The notes beneath the pieces are model-generated. The model did not search any database and was not told the DNA's origin. It saw only the letters and a list, made by a program, of their open reading frames with translations. This document shows positions 1 to 6,210 of a stretch of DNA of 14,436 nucleotides, piece by piece (within the stretch, counting starts at the first letter, position 1; the number at the start of each line of letters is the position of its first letter). Position numbers and translations under genes: made by a program. Source of the stretch: JANQKX01 sp039028695 (GTDB lineage Bacteria; Pseudomonadota; Alphaproteobacteria; Kiloniellales; Kiloniellaceae); contig JBCCHN010000134.1 of the NCBI GenBank assembly GCA_039028695.1, forward strand, positions 1 to 14,436, written 5' to 3'.

Positions 1-314
1 GCGTCAACCGGCGGGCTGGCCGCCCCTTCCATGGTTTCCAAATGAAGTCCTAGATGGCGGGTGTCATCGCCGGGGTCCTTAATGAAGGTGCCGCGGCCCA
101 CCTCGCCATTGGTCAAGCCGCGCCGTGCCGCTTCGGCATAGGCGCGGCTGACTGTGCCGACGGTCACGCCCAAGGACCAGGCCAGGTCCCGATGGGTCGG
201 TAGGCGGTCGCCGGGCTGTAGCTTGCCCTCGGATATGTCCTCAGCCAGGGCATCTGCTAAAGCCTGGTAGCGGGGCTTGTCGCTCTCGGGAAGGTCGGGT
301 GTCCAGCTTGTCAT
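1..314 (-). CDS. MocR/GntR-family transcriptional regulator, N-terminal part (cut by window edge)
   Basis: Only the first ~104 residues are in the window; the gene continues past base 1. Reading from ATG at 314-312, residues ~14-78 form a GntR winged helix-turn-helix: PGDRLPTHRDLA (34-45), GVTVGTVSRAYAEA (49-62) and the wing GEVGRGTFI (70-78). The RLPTHRDLA and GTVSRAYAEA signatures are typical of the MocR subgroup, whose members carry a C-terminal aminotransferase-like PLP domain of about 350 residues. That domain would lie outside the window, so the subgroup is inferred from the DNA-binding domain. Such proteins usually bind directly or inversely repeated sites in a divergent promoter and control the neighbour and themselves. 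Here the divergent neighbour is the DUF1127 gene at 463, and a dyad with a second half-copy lies between them. The inducer cannot be guessed. A plain GntR regulator with another effector domain is the alternative. Confidence 0.85.
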   Translation of the reverse strand, partial: MTSWTPDLPESDKPRYQALADALAEDISEGKLQPGDRLPTHRDLAWSLGVTVGTVSRAYAEAARRGLTNGEVGRGTFIKDPGDDTRHLGLHLETMEGAASPPVD

Positions 315-362
315 GGTGACCCATCTTGTCCTGGGTGTCCTGATTTGTGCCCTAAACTCATT

Positions 363-377
363 TTGTCATGGTGACAA
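363..377. promoter_or_regulatory. Perfect dyad TTGTCA-TGG-TGACAA, putative operator of the MocR regulator
   Basis: Two perfect 6-base arms with a 3-base centre lie in the divergent region between the MocR gene and the DUF1127 gene. The 13-base string TTGTCATGGTGAC recurs exactly at 309-321, over the regulator's own start codon (offset 54 bases, about five helical turns). A looser relative, TTGTCCTGGGTGTCC, lies at 326-340. Read on the minus strand, the arm TTGTCA (377-372) could be the -35 box for the regulator, with a poor -10 TAGGGC (354-349) 17 bases on; binding there would then give autoregulation. The repeats are seen; the role is inferred. Confidence 0.5.
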
Positions 378-385
378 TGTAGAGA

Positions 386-414
386 TTGACTCCTCAAATG
401 GTAGGACAAAGTAT
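386..414 (+). promoter_or_regulatory. Candidate sigma70 promoter of the DUF1127/PhzF unit
   Basis: TTGACT (386-391) and AAGTAT (409-414) are 17 bases apart in an AT-rich tract upstream of the start at 463. The -35 is good and the -10 is mediocre. The operator-like dyad ends 8 bases upstream of the -35, a position fitting activation or partial repression. The -35 overlaps a GACTC (GANTC) site, the CcrM methylation target of many alphaproteobacteria. A further inverted arrangement, TTGT-ATCAAG-ACAA, lies at 418-431. Prediction by eye only. Confidence 0.3.
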
Positions 415-462
415 GTATTGTATCAAGACAAATTGGCGTTTTACACGAAAAAGGAGGGTACA

Positions 463-705
463 ATGAGGGCAATTGGTCGATTACCCCTGGCCGAAGCGCG
501 GCTTTTGGATTTTGGGTCTCAGGAACGCTTCGGCCGTAAAGTCAAACTTTTGCCCGGCGCGGTCTGGAGCCTCTTGGTGGTATGGCAGCAGCGGGCGTCC
601 CAGCGCACCCATTTGGCGCGCTTGGAGCGCAACTATCTGGAAGATATGGGTATTACCCCCGAGCAGGCCCGCAAAGAGGCTGCAAAACCCTTTTGGCGGC
701 CCTGA
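463..705 (+). CDS. DUF1127 small basic protein
   Basis: 80 residues. The C-terminal half has the DUF1127 (YjiS-like) pattern: a Trp/hydrophobic helix (VWSLLVVWQQR), a central LARLERNYLEDMGI segment, then EAAKPFWRP at the end. Longer members of this family combine a variable N-terminus with this ~40-residue tail. Some alphaproteobacterial members have been linked to RNA binding and stress or nutrient adaptation, but the role here is unknown. The start at 463 is chosen because AAGGAGG (451-457) sits at good spacing. The same frame is open back to 277, but that part lies opposite the regulator gene and in the divergent promoter. It is the first gene downstream of the putative MocR operator. The PhzF gene begins 50 bases later with no terminator seen, so cotranscription is likely. 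Confidence 0.82.
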   Translation: MRAIGRLPLAEARLLDFGSQERFGRKVKLLPGAVWSLLVVWQQRASQRTHLARLERNYLEDMGITPEQARKEAAKPFWRP

Positions 706-755
706 GCGCCATTGCCAGGTAAACTCTGTTCGATCGGAGAAGGAGAAAAACGACC

Positions 756-1568
756 ATGGCTGAAACGGACACTCGGGATTTGCCGCTCTATCAAGTAGAC
801 GCTTTTGCCGATCACTTGTTTGCCGGCAATCCGGCGGCCGTTGTCCCCCTGACGGATTGGCTGCCGGACCGGACCTTGCAGGCAATCGCGGCTGAAAACA
901 ACCTGGCCGAGACGGCCTATATTGTGCGGCAGGACTCGGGCACTCAAGCGCATTGGGGACTGCGCTGGTTCACGCCAAAGATCGAGGTGGACCTCTGCGG
1001 CCATGCGACTTTGGCCAGCGCCTATGTGATTGCCCGCCATCTGGAGCCCGGCTGCGACCAAATCCGCTTCGAAAGCCGGTCCGGCCCCTTGGAGGTTTCC
1101 TGCGAGGGTGAAAAGTTCACCTTGGATTTTCCCGCCGATCCGCCAAGTGAGTTCAACGATGGGGGCGGCGTTGCCGAGGCGGTCGGCTTAGTCCCTCAAG
1201 CGGTGCTGAAGGGTAAGGCCAAGATGCTGGCGGTCCTGGAGAACGAGGCGGCCGTGCGCGCCGCCGCACCGGATTTGGCTAAGGTTAAGGCTTTGCCCTC
1301 CGATGGCCTGATCATCTCGGCGCCCGGTGCTGCCTGTGATCTGGTATCACGTTATTTTGCACCCCACGCCGGTATTCCCGAGGACCCGGTGACCGGCTCG
1401 GCCCACTGCGTGCTGGCGCCCTATTGGGCTGAGCGGTTCGGCAAGACAAAGTTGACGGCGCGCCAATTGTCCGAGAGGGGCGGCGCGCTTGGCCTTGAAC
1501 TGAGCCGTGATCGTGTGCTCATATCCGGTCGGGTGGTTCCCTATCTGGAGGGCCGAATATTTGTCTGA
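756..1568 (+). CDS. PhzF-family isomerase-like protein
   Basis: 270 residues, close to the family size of 260-300. PhzF proteins share the diaminopimelate-epimerase double fold. The phenazine enzyme isomerises trans-2,3-dihydro-3-hydroxyanthranilate, but most family members have unknown substrates. Landmarks are YQVDAF (12-17), GNPAAV (24-29), NLAETAY (49-55, with the family's catalytic Glu at 52), the first anion loop CGHATLASA (81-89) and the second one EDPVTGSAHC (209-218). The catalytic residue and both loops are intact, so it should be active. No phenazine genes are nearby, which argues against that pathway. AAGGAG at 740-745 serves the ATG at 756. The 3' end overlaps the acetyltransferase gene by 8 bases. 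It may modify a small amino-acid-like metabolite; the substrate is not deducible. Confidence 0.9.
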   Translation: MAETDTRDLPLYQVDAFADHLFAGNPAAVVPLTDWLPDRTLQAIAAENNLAETAYIVRQDSGTQAHWGLRWFTPKIEVDLCGHATLASAYVIARHLEPGCDQIRFESRSGPLEVSCEGEKFTLDFPADPPSEFNDGGGVAEAVGLVPQAVLKGKAKMLAVLENEAAVRAAAPDLAKVKALPSDGLIISAPGAACDLVSRYFAPHAGIPEDPVTGSAHCVLAPYWAERFGKTKLTARQLSERGGALGLELSRDRVLISGRVVPYLEGRIFV

Positions 1569-2052
1569 CCGTTCTTGCGCCGGAATCGCCATCCGCCCTG
1601 CAGAATTAGGGGACATGGACACGGTTCGGGATCTTTTTCGCGAGTATGCAGACTGGCTGCAAGTGGACCTTTGCTTTCAGGGATTTGAAGCGGAGTTGGC
1701 CGGGCTGCCCGGGGGCTATGGGCCGCCGAGCGGCGGTTTGTGGCTGGCGAAAGAAGGCGATCAACTGGCCGGCATCATCGGTTTTAGACCATTGGATCCG
1801 GGGCGGTGCGAAATGAAGCGCCTTTGGGTGCGTCCCGCCTTTCGGGGCCAAGGCTTGGGCGAGCGCCTGGTGCGGGAGGTTCTCGGCGCGGCCCGTGCGG
1901 CGGGCTATGAAAAAATCTGCCTGGATACGCTCAGCTTCATGGCGGCGGCACGCAAGCTCTATGCGGATCTGGGCTTTTATGAGATACCGGCGTACTACCA
2001 CAACCCGGAAGCCGATGTGCGCTATATGGAAATGAACCTGAGAAAGCTCTAG
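1561..2052 (+). CDS. GNAT-family N-acetyltransferase
   Basis: 163 residues if translation begins at TTG 1561, the start preferred here because GGAGGG (1547-1552) lies 8 bases upstream and it puts the first beta strand (IAIRPAELGD, 9-18) near the N-terminus as usual. An ATG at 1507 would add 18 residues and overlap PhzF by 62 bases. The acetyl-CoA-binding motif A is MKRLWVRPAFRGQGLGERL (85-103), with the RGQGLG loop at 95-100. Motif B follows as LDTLSFMAAARKLYADLGF (121-139). It should transfer an acetyl group from acetyl-CoA to an amine, probably of a small molecule or amino acid. Coupling to PhzF and MaoC suggests a shared substrate pool. The stop TAG abuts the next ATG directly. Confidence 0.85.
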   Translation: MSDRSCAGIAIRPAELGDMDTVRDLFREYADWLQVDLCFQGFEAELAGLPGGYGPPSGGLWLAKEGDQLAGIIGFRPLDPGRCEMKRLWVRPAFRGQGLGERLVREVLGAARAAGYEKICLDTLSFMAAARKLYADLGFYEIPAYYHNPEADVRYMEMNLRKL

Positions 2053-2508
2053 ATGACCGACCGCTATTTTGAGGATTTTCAAGTGGGCGAGCGTTTTCAA
2101 AGCCGTGGCGCCACCATCAGCGAATCGCAGATCCTCGATTTTGCTTTGCTCTACGACCCGCAGCCCTTTCACATCGACAAGTTGGCTGCCGAGACAGGAC
2201 CCTTTGGTGGTCTTTCCGCGTCAGGCTTTCAGACCTTGGCCCTGGCGTTTCGCCTATTCTACCAGGAAAAGATCATCAATGCTTGCTCGCTAGGTTCGCC
2301 CGGTCTGGACGAGCTGCGCTGGACCCGCCCGGTGCGTCCCGGTGATACCATCACGGTAGGTGCAGAGGTTTTGGAAAAACGTCTGTCCGAATCCCGCCCG
2401 GATCGCGGAATTTTGCGTATGGGCTATGTGGTGACGAACCAGGACGGCGAGACCGTCATGACCTTTCAAGCCATTCAGTTCCTCTTACGGCGCGAGCCGG
2501 GAACCTGA
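2053..2508 (+). CDS. MaoC-like hotdog-fold dehydratase/hydratase
   Basis: 151 residues, the usual length of single-domain MaoC/(R)-hydratase proteins, which hydrate or dehydrate enoyl-CoA thioesters. It opens with YFEDFQVGERFQSRGATISESQ, the standard start of the fold. The hydratase motif is present as YDPQPFH (34-40), keeping the Asp35 and His40 spacing of the catalytic dyad, although the usual Gly before Asp is Tyr. Further family features are GPFGGLSASGFQT (49-61) and the RPVRPGDTI strand-turn. It begins on the base after the acetyltransferase stop, so translation is probably coupled. The substrate is unknown: acyl-CoA chemistry fits, but no beta-oxidation or polyhydroxyalkanoate genes are nearby. 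It ends the left-hand operon. Confidence 0.88.
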   Translation: MTDRYFEDFQVGERFQSRGATISESQILDFALLYDPQPFHIDKLAAETGPFGGLSASGFQTLALAFRLFYQEKIINACSLGSPGLDELRWTRPVRPGDTITVGAEVLEKRLSESRPDRGILRMGYVVTNQDGETVMTFQAIQFLLRREPGT

Positions 2509-2603
2509 CGTAAAAAAGGCGGCCTTACCCTGCATTGCTGTTGCACTGCAAAACTGGCTCCACCGGCGTAAAAGTTGGAAGTTCCTTTATCGGACGAGCC
2601 CGT

Positions 2604-2631
2604 TTGACGCGGTGCAGCATAGTGCTAAGAT
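2604..2631 (+). promoter_or_regulatory. Candidate sigma70 promoter for serC-serA
   Basis: TTGACG (2604-2609) and TAAGAT (2626-2631) are separated by 16 bases, giving a start near 2638 and a ~53-base leader before serC. The 182-base gap between the MaoC gene and serC otherwise holds an 11-base palindrome TTGCA-C-TGCAA (2541-2551) of unknown meaning. No convincing terminator with a U-run was found in it. Confidence 0.45.
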
Positions 2632-2690
2632 GAGAGTTCCATGGGCTGGTTTGAGACTTGATTGAAGGCCCGCGAGAAGGACTTTTTCAC

Positions 2691-3899
2691 ATGACAACTG
2701 AGGCCATCAGGGCCACCGATCCCCAAGACAAGGCCGCAATCGGTGCGCCGGCCCAAAAGCCCAATAATCCTCGCTTTTCCACCGGCCCCTGCGCCAAACG
2801 GCCGGGTTGGACGCCGGCGGTCCTGGAAAAGGGCTATCTGGGCCGATCCCACCGGACCCCTGCGGCCCGCGCTAAGTTGGCGGAGGTAATCGATCGGTCC
2901 CACGCGTTACTAGGAATGCCGGCCGATTATCGCCTGGCCATCGTGCCCGGATCGGATACGGGCGCGGTCGAGTCCGCGCTCTGGAACCTGCTCGGAGCCC
3001 GGGGCGTGGATGTCTTGGCCTGGGAATCCTTCGGGCAAGCCTGGGCCAAGGATGCCGCCGACCAATTGCGCCTGAGCGACCTGCGGGTCCTGGACGCGCC
3101 CTATGGGGAGCTTCCCGATCTCTCGGCCGTGGCATCGGACCGGGATGTGGTCTTTACCTGGAACGGCACCACTTCGGGCGTTCGCGTGCCCGACGGGGAC
3201 TGGATCGCGTCTGACCGGGAGGGTTTGACCATTTGCGATGCCACCTCGGCGGCCTTTGCCATGGACTTGCCGTGGGAAAAATTGGATGTGGTCACCTGGT
3301 CCTGGCAGAAGGTGCTGGGCGGCGAGGGGGCTCACGGCATGATGGCCCTCAGTCCCCGTGCCGTTGAGCGTCTAGAGAACCATCGCCCCCCTTGGCCCCT
3401 GCCGAAAATTTTTCGCCTGACCAAGAACGGCAAACTGCAAGAGGATGTTTTTCGCGGCGCTACCTTGAACACCCCCTCGATGCTCTGCGTGGAAGACATC
3501 TTGGACGCCTTGGCCTGGGCCGAAGGGTTGGGTGGTTTGCCGGCTCTGATTGCACGCTCTCGAGCCAACCTGGCGGCGGTATCCACCTGGGTCGGTGCCA
3601 CGGACTGGGTAGACTTTTTGGCCAGGGATGTCGCCTGCCGCTCTTCCACTTCCATCTGCCTCAAGATCGTGGCGCCCTGGTTCACCGCCCTTGATGAACC
3701 AGCGCAACGGGCCGCGGTCAAGAAAATGGTGACACTTTTGGAGGACGCGGGCGCGGCCTACGACATCGGCGCCCACCGCGATGCCCCACCGGGCTTGCGC
3801 CTTTGGGGCGGTGCCACGGTTGACCCTTTAGATATGTCCCTTCTATTGCCATGGCTGGGCTGGGCGCAGGCTGTTGTTCGGTCGGAGCACGTAACCTAA
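2691..3899 (+). CDS. serC: Phosphoserine aminotransferase
   Basis: 402 residues. The PLP enzyme converts 3-phosphohydroxypyruvate and glutamate to O-phosphoserine and 2-oxoglutarate, the second step of serine synthesis, in the cytoplasm; the family can also act in pyridoxine synthesis. It matches the alphaproteobacterial/archaeal-type SerC class: FSTGPCAKRPGW (29-40), LGRSHRT (50-56), IVPGSDTGAVESALW (84-98) and the PLP-binding Lys207 in TWSWQKVLGGEGAHGMMAL. The ATG at 2691 is chosen because GAGAAGG (2672-2678) precedes it. A TTG at 2658 in frame would add 11 unlikely residues. About 20 residues rich in Ala/Gln/Pro precede the conserved start, a short variable extension. serA begins 15 bases downstream, so the two form an operon for consecutive reactions. 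Confidence 0.95.
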   Translation: MTTEAIRATDPQDKAAIGAPAQKPNNPRFSTGPCAKRPGWTPAVLEKGYLGRSHRTPAARAKLAEVIDRSHALLGMPADYRLAIVPGSDTGAVESALWNLLGARGVDVLAWESFGQAWAKDAADQLRLSDLRVLDAPYGELPDLSAVASDRDVVFTWNGTTSGVRVPDGDWIASDREGLTICDATSAAFAMDLPWEKLDVVTWSWQKVLGGEGAHGMMALSPRAVERLENHRPPWPLPKIFRLTKNGKLQEDVFRGATLNTPSMLCVEDILDALAWAEGLGGLPALIARSRANLAAVSTWVGATDWVDFLARDVACRSSTSICLKIVAPWFTALDEPAQRAAVKKMVTLLEDAGAAYDIGAHRDAPPGLRLWGGATVDPLDMSLLLPWLGWAQAVVRSEHVT

Positions 3900-3914
3900 A
3901 CGAAAAGGCGATCC

Positions 3915-5492
3915 ATGCCCAAAGTTCTAATTTCCGATTCCCTGAGCCCCAAGGCGGTGGAGATTTTTCGCGAGCGTGGGCTTGAGGTTGAGGTTGAGGT
4001 GGGGCTTAGCCCCGCTGACCTGGCTAAGAGAATCGGGGCCTTTGACGGTTTGGCCATTCGTTCTGCCACCAAGGTAACGGCTGACATTCTTGCCGCGGCG
4101 GAGAAGTTGAAGGTGGTGGGTCGGGCCGGTATCGGCGTGGACAATGTGGATTTGGGAGCGGCGACGGCACGGGGCGTGGTGGTGATGAACACACCGCATG
4201 GTAACTCCATCACCACGGCCGAGCATGCCATTGCCATGCTCTTTGCCTTGGCCCGGCAAATTCCGGCCGCCGATCGCTCGACCCAAGAAGGCAAGTGGGA
4301 GAAATCGCGGTTCCTCGGCGTGGAGCTGACCGGCAAGCAACTGGGCATCATCGGCTGCGGCAATATCGGCTCCATCGTGGCGACACGCGCCCTTGGTTTG
4401 AAGATGCGGGTGATGGCCTATGATCCTTTTTTGTCGCCGGACCGCGCGCGGGATCTTTGCATCGAAAAGGTGGAACTGGACGAGCTGCTGCGGCGCGCCG
4501 ACTTCATTTCGCTGCATGTGCCCCTGACCGAGCAAACGGCGGGCATCCTTGACGCGGCGGCGCTGGCTAAAACCAAGCCCGGTGTGCGCATCGTCAACTG
4601 TGCCCGGGGCGGGTTGATCGCTGAAGCGGATTTGAAGGAGGCCTTGGAAAGCGGCCAGGTTGCCGGCGCGGCGCTGGATGTTTTTGACGAGGAGCCGGCC
4701 CGGGACAATCCCCTTTTTGGTCTGGAGGGTATCGTCGCCACCCCGCATTTGGGCGCCGCCACTAGCGAAGCGCAGGAAAAAGTAGCACTTCAGGTGGCCG
4801 AGCAGATGTCCGACTACTTGATGACGGGGGCCATCACCAACGCGCTCAACATGCCCTCGCTCACCGCGGAGGAGGCCGAGCGCCTGTCACCCTATATGCG
4901 CTTGGCCGAACTTCTGGGGAGCTTTGCCGGCCAGTTGACCCTTACCGGCCTGCGCAAGGTGGTGATCGAATATGAGGGCGACGTGGCCGACTTGAACATC
5001 CGACCCCTGACCCAAGCGGCGCTGACTGGCATCCTGCGGCCGATCCTGGACTCGGTGAACATGGTCAATGCTCCGGTGATCGCCCGCGAGCGGGATATCG
5101 ACGTGGCCTCTGTGCGCCATGAACGGGATTGCGACTACCAGACCCTTATCAGGGTTACGGTGACGACTGAGCGCGGCAGCCGATCGGTGGCGGGAACCCT
5201 CTTTGGCGGGGACAAGCCGCGCCTGGTTGAGATTAAGGGCATTCCCATCGAGGCGGAACTGGCTTCTCACATGCTATATATCACCAACGAGGATAAGCCT
5301 GGCTTGATCGGTGCCTTGGGGACTACCTTGGGCGATGCGGGCGTAAACATTGCCACCTTCCATCTGGGGCGCGCCTCTCAGGGAGGGGATGCCTTGGCGC
5401 TTATCGAATTGGATGAGGTGATCGATCCCAAGGTCCTGGCCGCGGTTCGGCGCTTGCCCCACATCAAGCAAGCGACACCCCTTAGCTTTTAA
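3915..5492 (+). CDS. serA: D-3-phosphoglycerate dehydrogenase
   Basis: 525 residues, the long form with an extra allosteric-substrate-binding (ASB) domain and a C-terminal ACT domain. It oxidises 3-phosphoglycerate with NAD+ to 3-phosphohydroxypyruvate, the first step of serine synthesis and the product-inhibited one in many bacteria. Visible features are GRAGIGVDNVDL (69-80), the Rossmann motif LGIIGCGNIGS (143-153), catalytic Arg231 in NCARGG, Glu260 in DVFDEEP and His278 in TPHLG. The ASB region spans roughly 320-450, and the ACT domain roughly 452-525 (LYITNEDKPGLIGALG). The ACT domain suggests feedback control by serine or another amino acid. A 6-base triplication (GAGGTT-like, around 3983-4001) encodes EVEVEVG in the N-terminal strand. 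The 3' end overlaps the convergent PqiA-like gene by 11 bases, so no space is left for a terminator between them. Confidence 0.97.
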   Translation: MPKVLISDSLSPKAVEIFRERGLEVEVEVGLSPADLAKRIGAFDGLAIRSATKVTADILAAAEKLKVVGRAGIGVDNVDLGAATARGVVVMNTPHGNSITTAEHAIAMLFALARQIPAADRSTQEGKWEKSRFLGVELTGKQLGIIGCGNIGSIVATRALGLKMRVMAYDPFLSPDRARDLCIEKVELDELLRRADFISLHVPLTEQTAGILDAAALAKTKPGVRIVNCARGGLIAEADLKEALESGQVAGAALDVFDEEPARDNPLFGLEGIVATPHLGAATSEAQEKVALQVAEQMSDYLMTGAITNALNMPSLTAEEAERLSPYMRLAELLGSFAGQLTLTGLRKVVIEYEGDVADLNIRPLTQAALTGILRPILDSVNMVNAPVIARERDIDVASVRHERDCDYQTLIRVTVTTERGSRSVAGTLFGGDKPRLVEIKGIPIEAELASHMLYITNEDKPGLIGALGTTLGDAGVNIATFHLGRASQGGDALALIELDEVIDPKVLAAVRRLPHIKQATPLSF

Positions 5493-6081
5493 CGCTGCTT
5501 TCGTGTTGCACGGCTGCCTTGGCGAGGGCGATGACCCGGCCGACGGCCACCATGGACAAGACCACCGCGGCGGTAAAGACATAGAGTCCCGCGTGCACCG
5601 TCACGTCCGAGACCAAGGAAATCTTCAAGATCACTACCAAGAGAGCCACCACGAAAACATCGAGCATGGACCATTTGCCGAAAGCCTCGATCCAGCTCAA
5701 GGCAATTGGCAGGGATCCGCTTAAATGGCGGAGCCTGAGCCAAGTCCAAAAGGCCAGAATCAGCTTGCCCAGTGGGAAAACCACGGTAAAAAGCAGAATC
5801 AGGGCAAAGAGGAGATAATCGCCGCTCTCCAGCAAGCGGCGGGCCCCTTCGAGAATGGATACCTCGTCGTAAAAGACCAGGAGGGTGTTGATGGTCATCA
5901 CGGGCAACAGCCACCCGGCCACCAGCAAGGCCCCTGACGCCGCCAGCCATAGACCCAAAAAGCGGTCGAAAAAGGCAACCGTTAGATGCCAGGGACCGTT
6001 CCCGTCAGGTTGAGCCGGCGGTTTGCCACCGGGCGCGCACCGGGATGCGTGGGGGGAAGAGGGGTCTTCGTGCGGGGGCAT
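5482..6081 (-). CDS. PqiA-family (paraquat-inducible protein A) inner-membrane protein
   Basis: 199 residues with one PqiA domain, about half of the two-domain E. coli PqiA. After a Pro-rich cytosolic N-terminus (1-40), four membrane segments are predicted by eye near 43-63, 87-110, 138-160 and 164-186. The family hallmark GKWSMLDVFVVALL is at 135-148, and FPLGKLILAFW at 102-112. PqiA/YebS/LetA proteins work with MCE-domain partners in lipid transport between the membranes. No MCE protein or PqiC lies in this window, so a partner must be elsewhere or this is a stand-alone relative. The Cys pairs of full-length PqiA are not evident. The start at 6081 has AAAGGAAAA about 10 bases upstream. The gene is convergent with serA (11-base overlap) and divergent from hisZ. 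Confidence 0.85.
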   Translation of the reverse strand: MPPHEDPSSPHASRCAPGGKPPAQPDGNGPWHLTVAFFDRFLGLWLAASGALLVAGWLLPVMTINTLLVFYDEVSILEGARRLLESGDYLLFALILLFTVVFPLGKLILAFWTWLRLRHLSGSLPIALSWIEAFGKWSMLDVFVVALLVVILKISLVSDVTVHAGLYVFTAAVVLSMVAVGRVIALAKAAVQHESSVKS

Positions 6082-6123
6082 GGCGGAATTTTCCTTTGCC
6101 GTGGCGGGTCAAAGGCTGTAGTC

Positions 6124-6167
6124 ACTACTCCGAAGCGGCTGTGGTCAATTGTCTCCCGCTTCGTAGT
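6124..6167. repeat. Inverted repeat in the pqiA-like/hisZ divergent region
   Basis: CGAAGCGG (6131-6138) is exactly complementary to CCGCTTCG (6156-6163). Outside a 3-base bulge, ACTA (6124-6127) pairs with TAGT (6164-6167). The 17-base loop contains CAATTG. The structure lies 44 bases upstream of the hisZ start and 43 bases upstream of the PqiA-like start on the other strand. It could be an operator or a leader hairpin. No U-run follows on either strand, so it is not a classical terminator. Confidence 0.45.
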
Positions 6168-6210
6168 CTGAGGGAAGGGGCGAGGCAAGGGTAATCCTTG
6201 AAAATTGACC

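Noticed and set aside
277..462. Upstream in-frame extension of the DUF1127 gene giving 142 residues
   Set aside because: It lies opposite the MocR coding start and through the divergent promoter, has non-family composition, and a strong AAGGAGG precedes the ATG at 463.
2541..2551. TTGCA-C-TGCAA palindrome as a serC operator
   Set aside because: Too short to separate from chance, and over 50 bases upstream of the candidate -35; kept only as a remark.
2658..2690. TTG start adding 11 residues to serC
   Set aside because: No ribosome site at that position, whereas GAGAAGG precedes ATG 2691. The extra residues would also overlap the predicted leader.
3927..4748. Long minus-strand open frame (273 codons) inside serA
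   Set aside because: Fully antisense to a canonical serA with all catalytic motifs. The translation is rich in Gly/Arg/His without a recognisable domain, as expected of a GC-rich shadow frame.
5503..5937. Two adjacent plus-strand open frames opposite the PqiA-like gene
   Set aside because: Gln/His/Gly-rich low-complexity translations antisense to a four-helix membrane protein; typical shadow frames.
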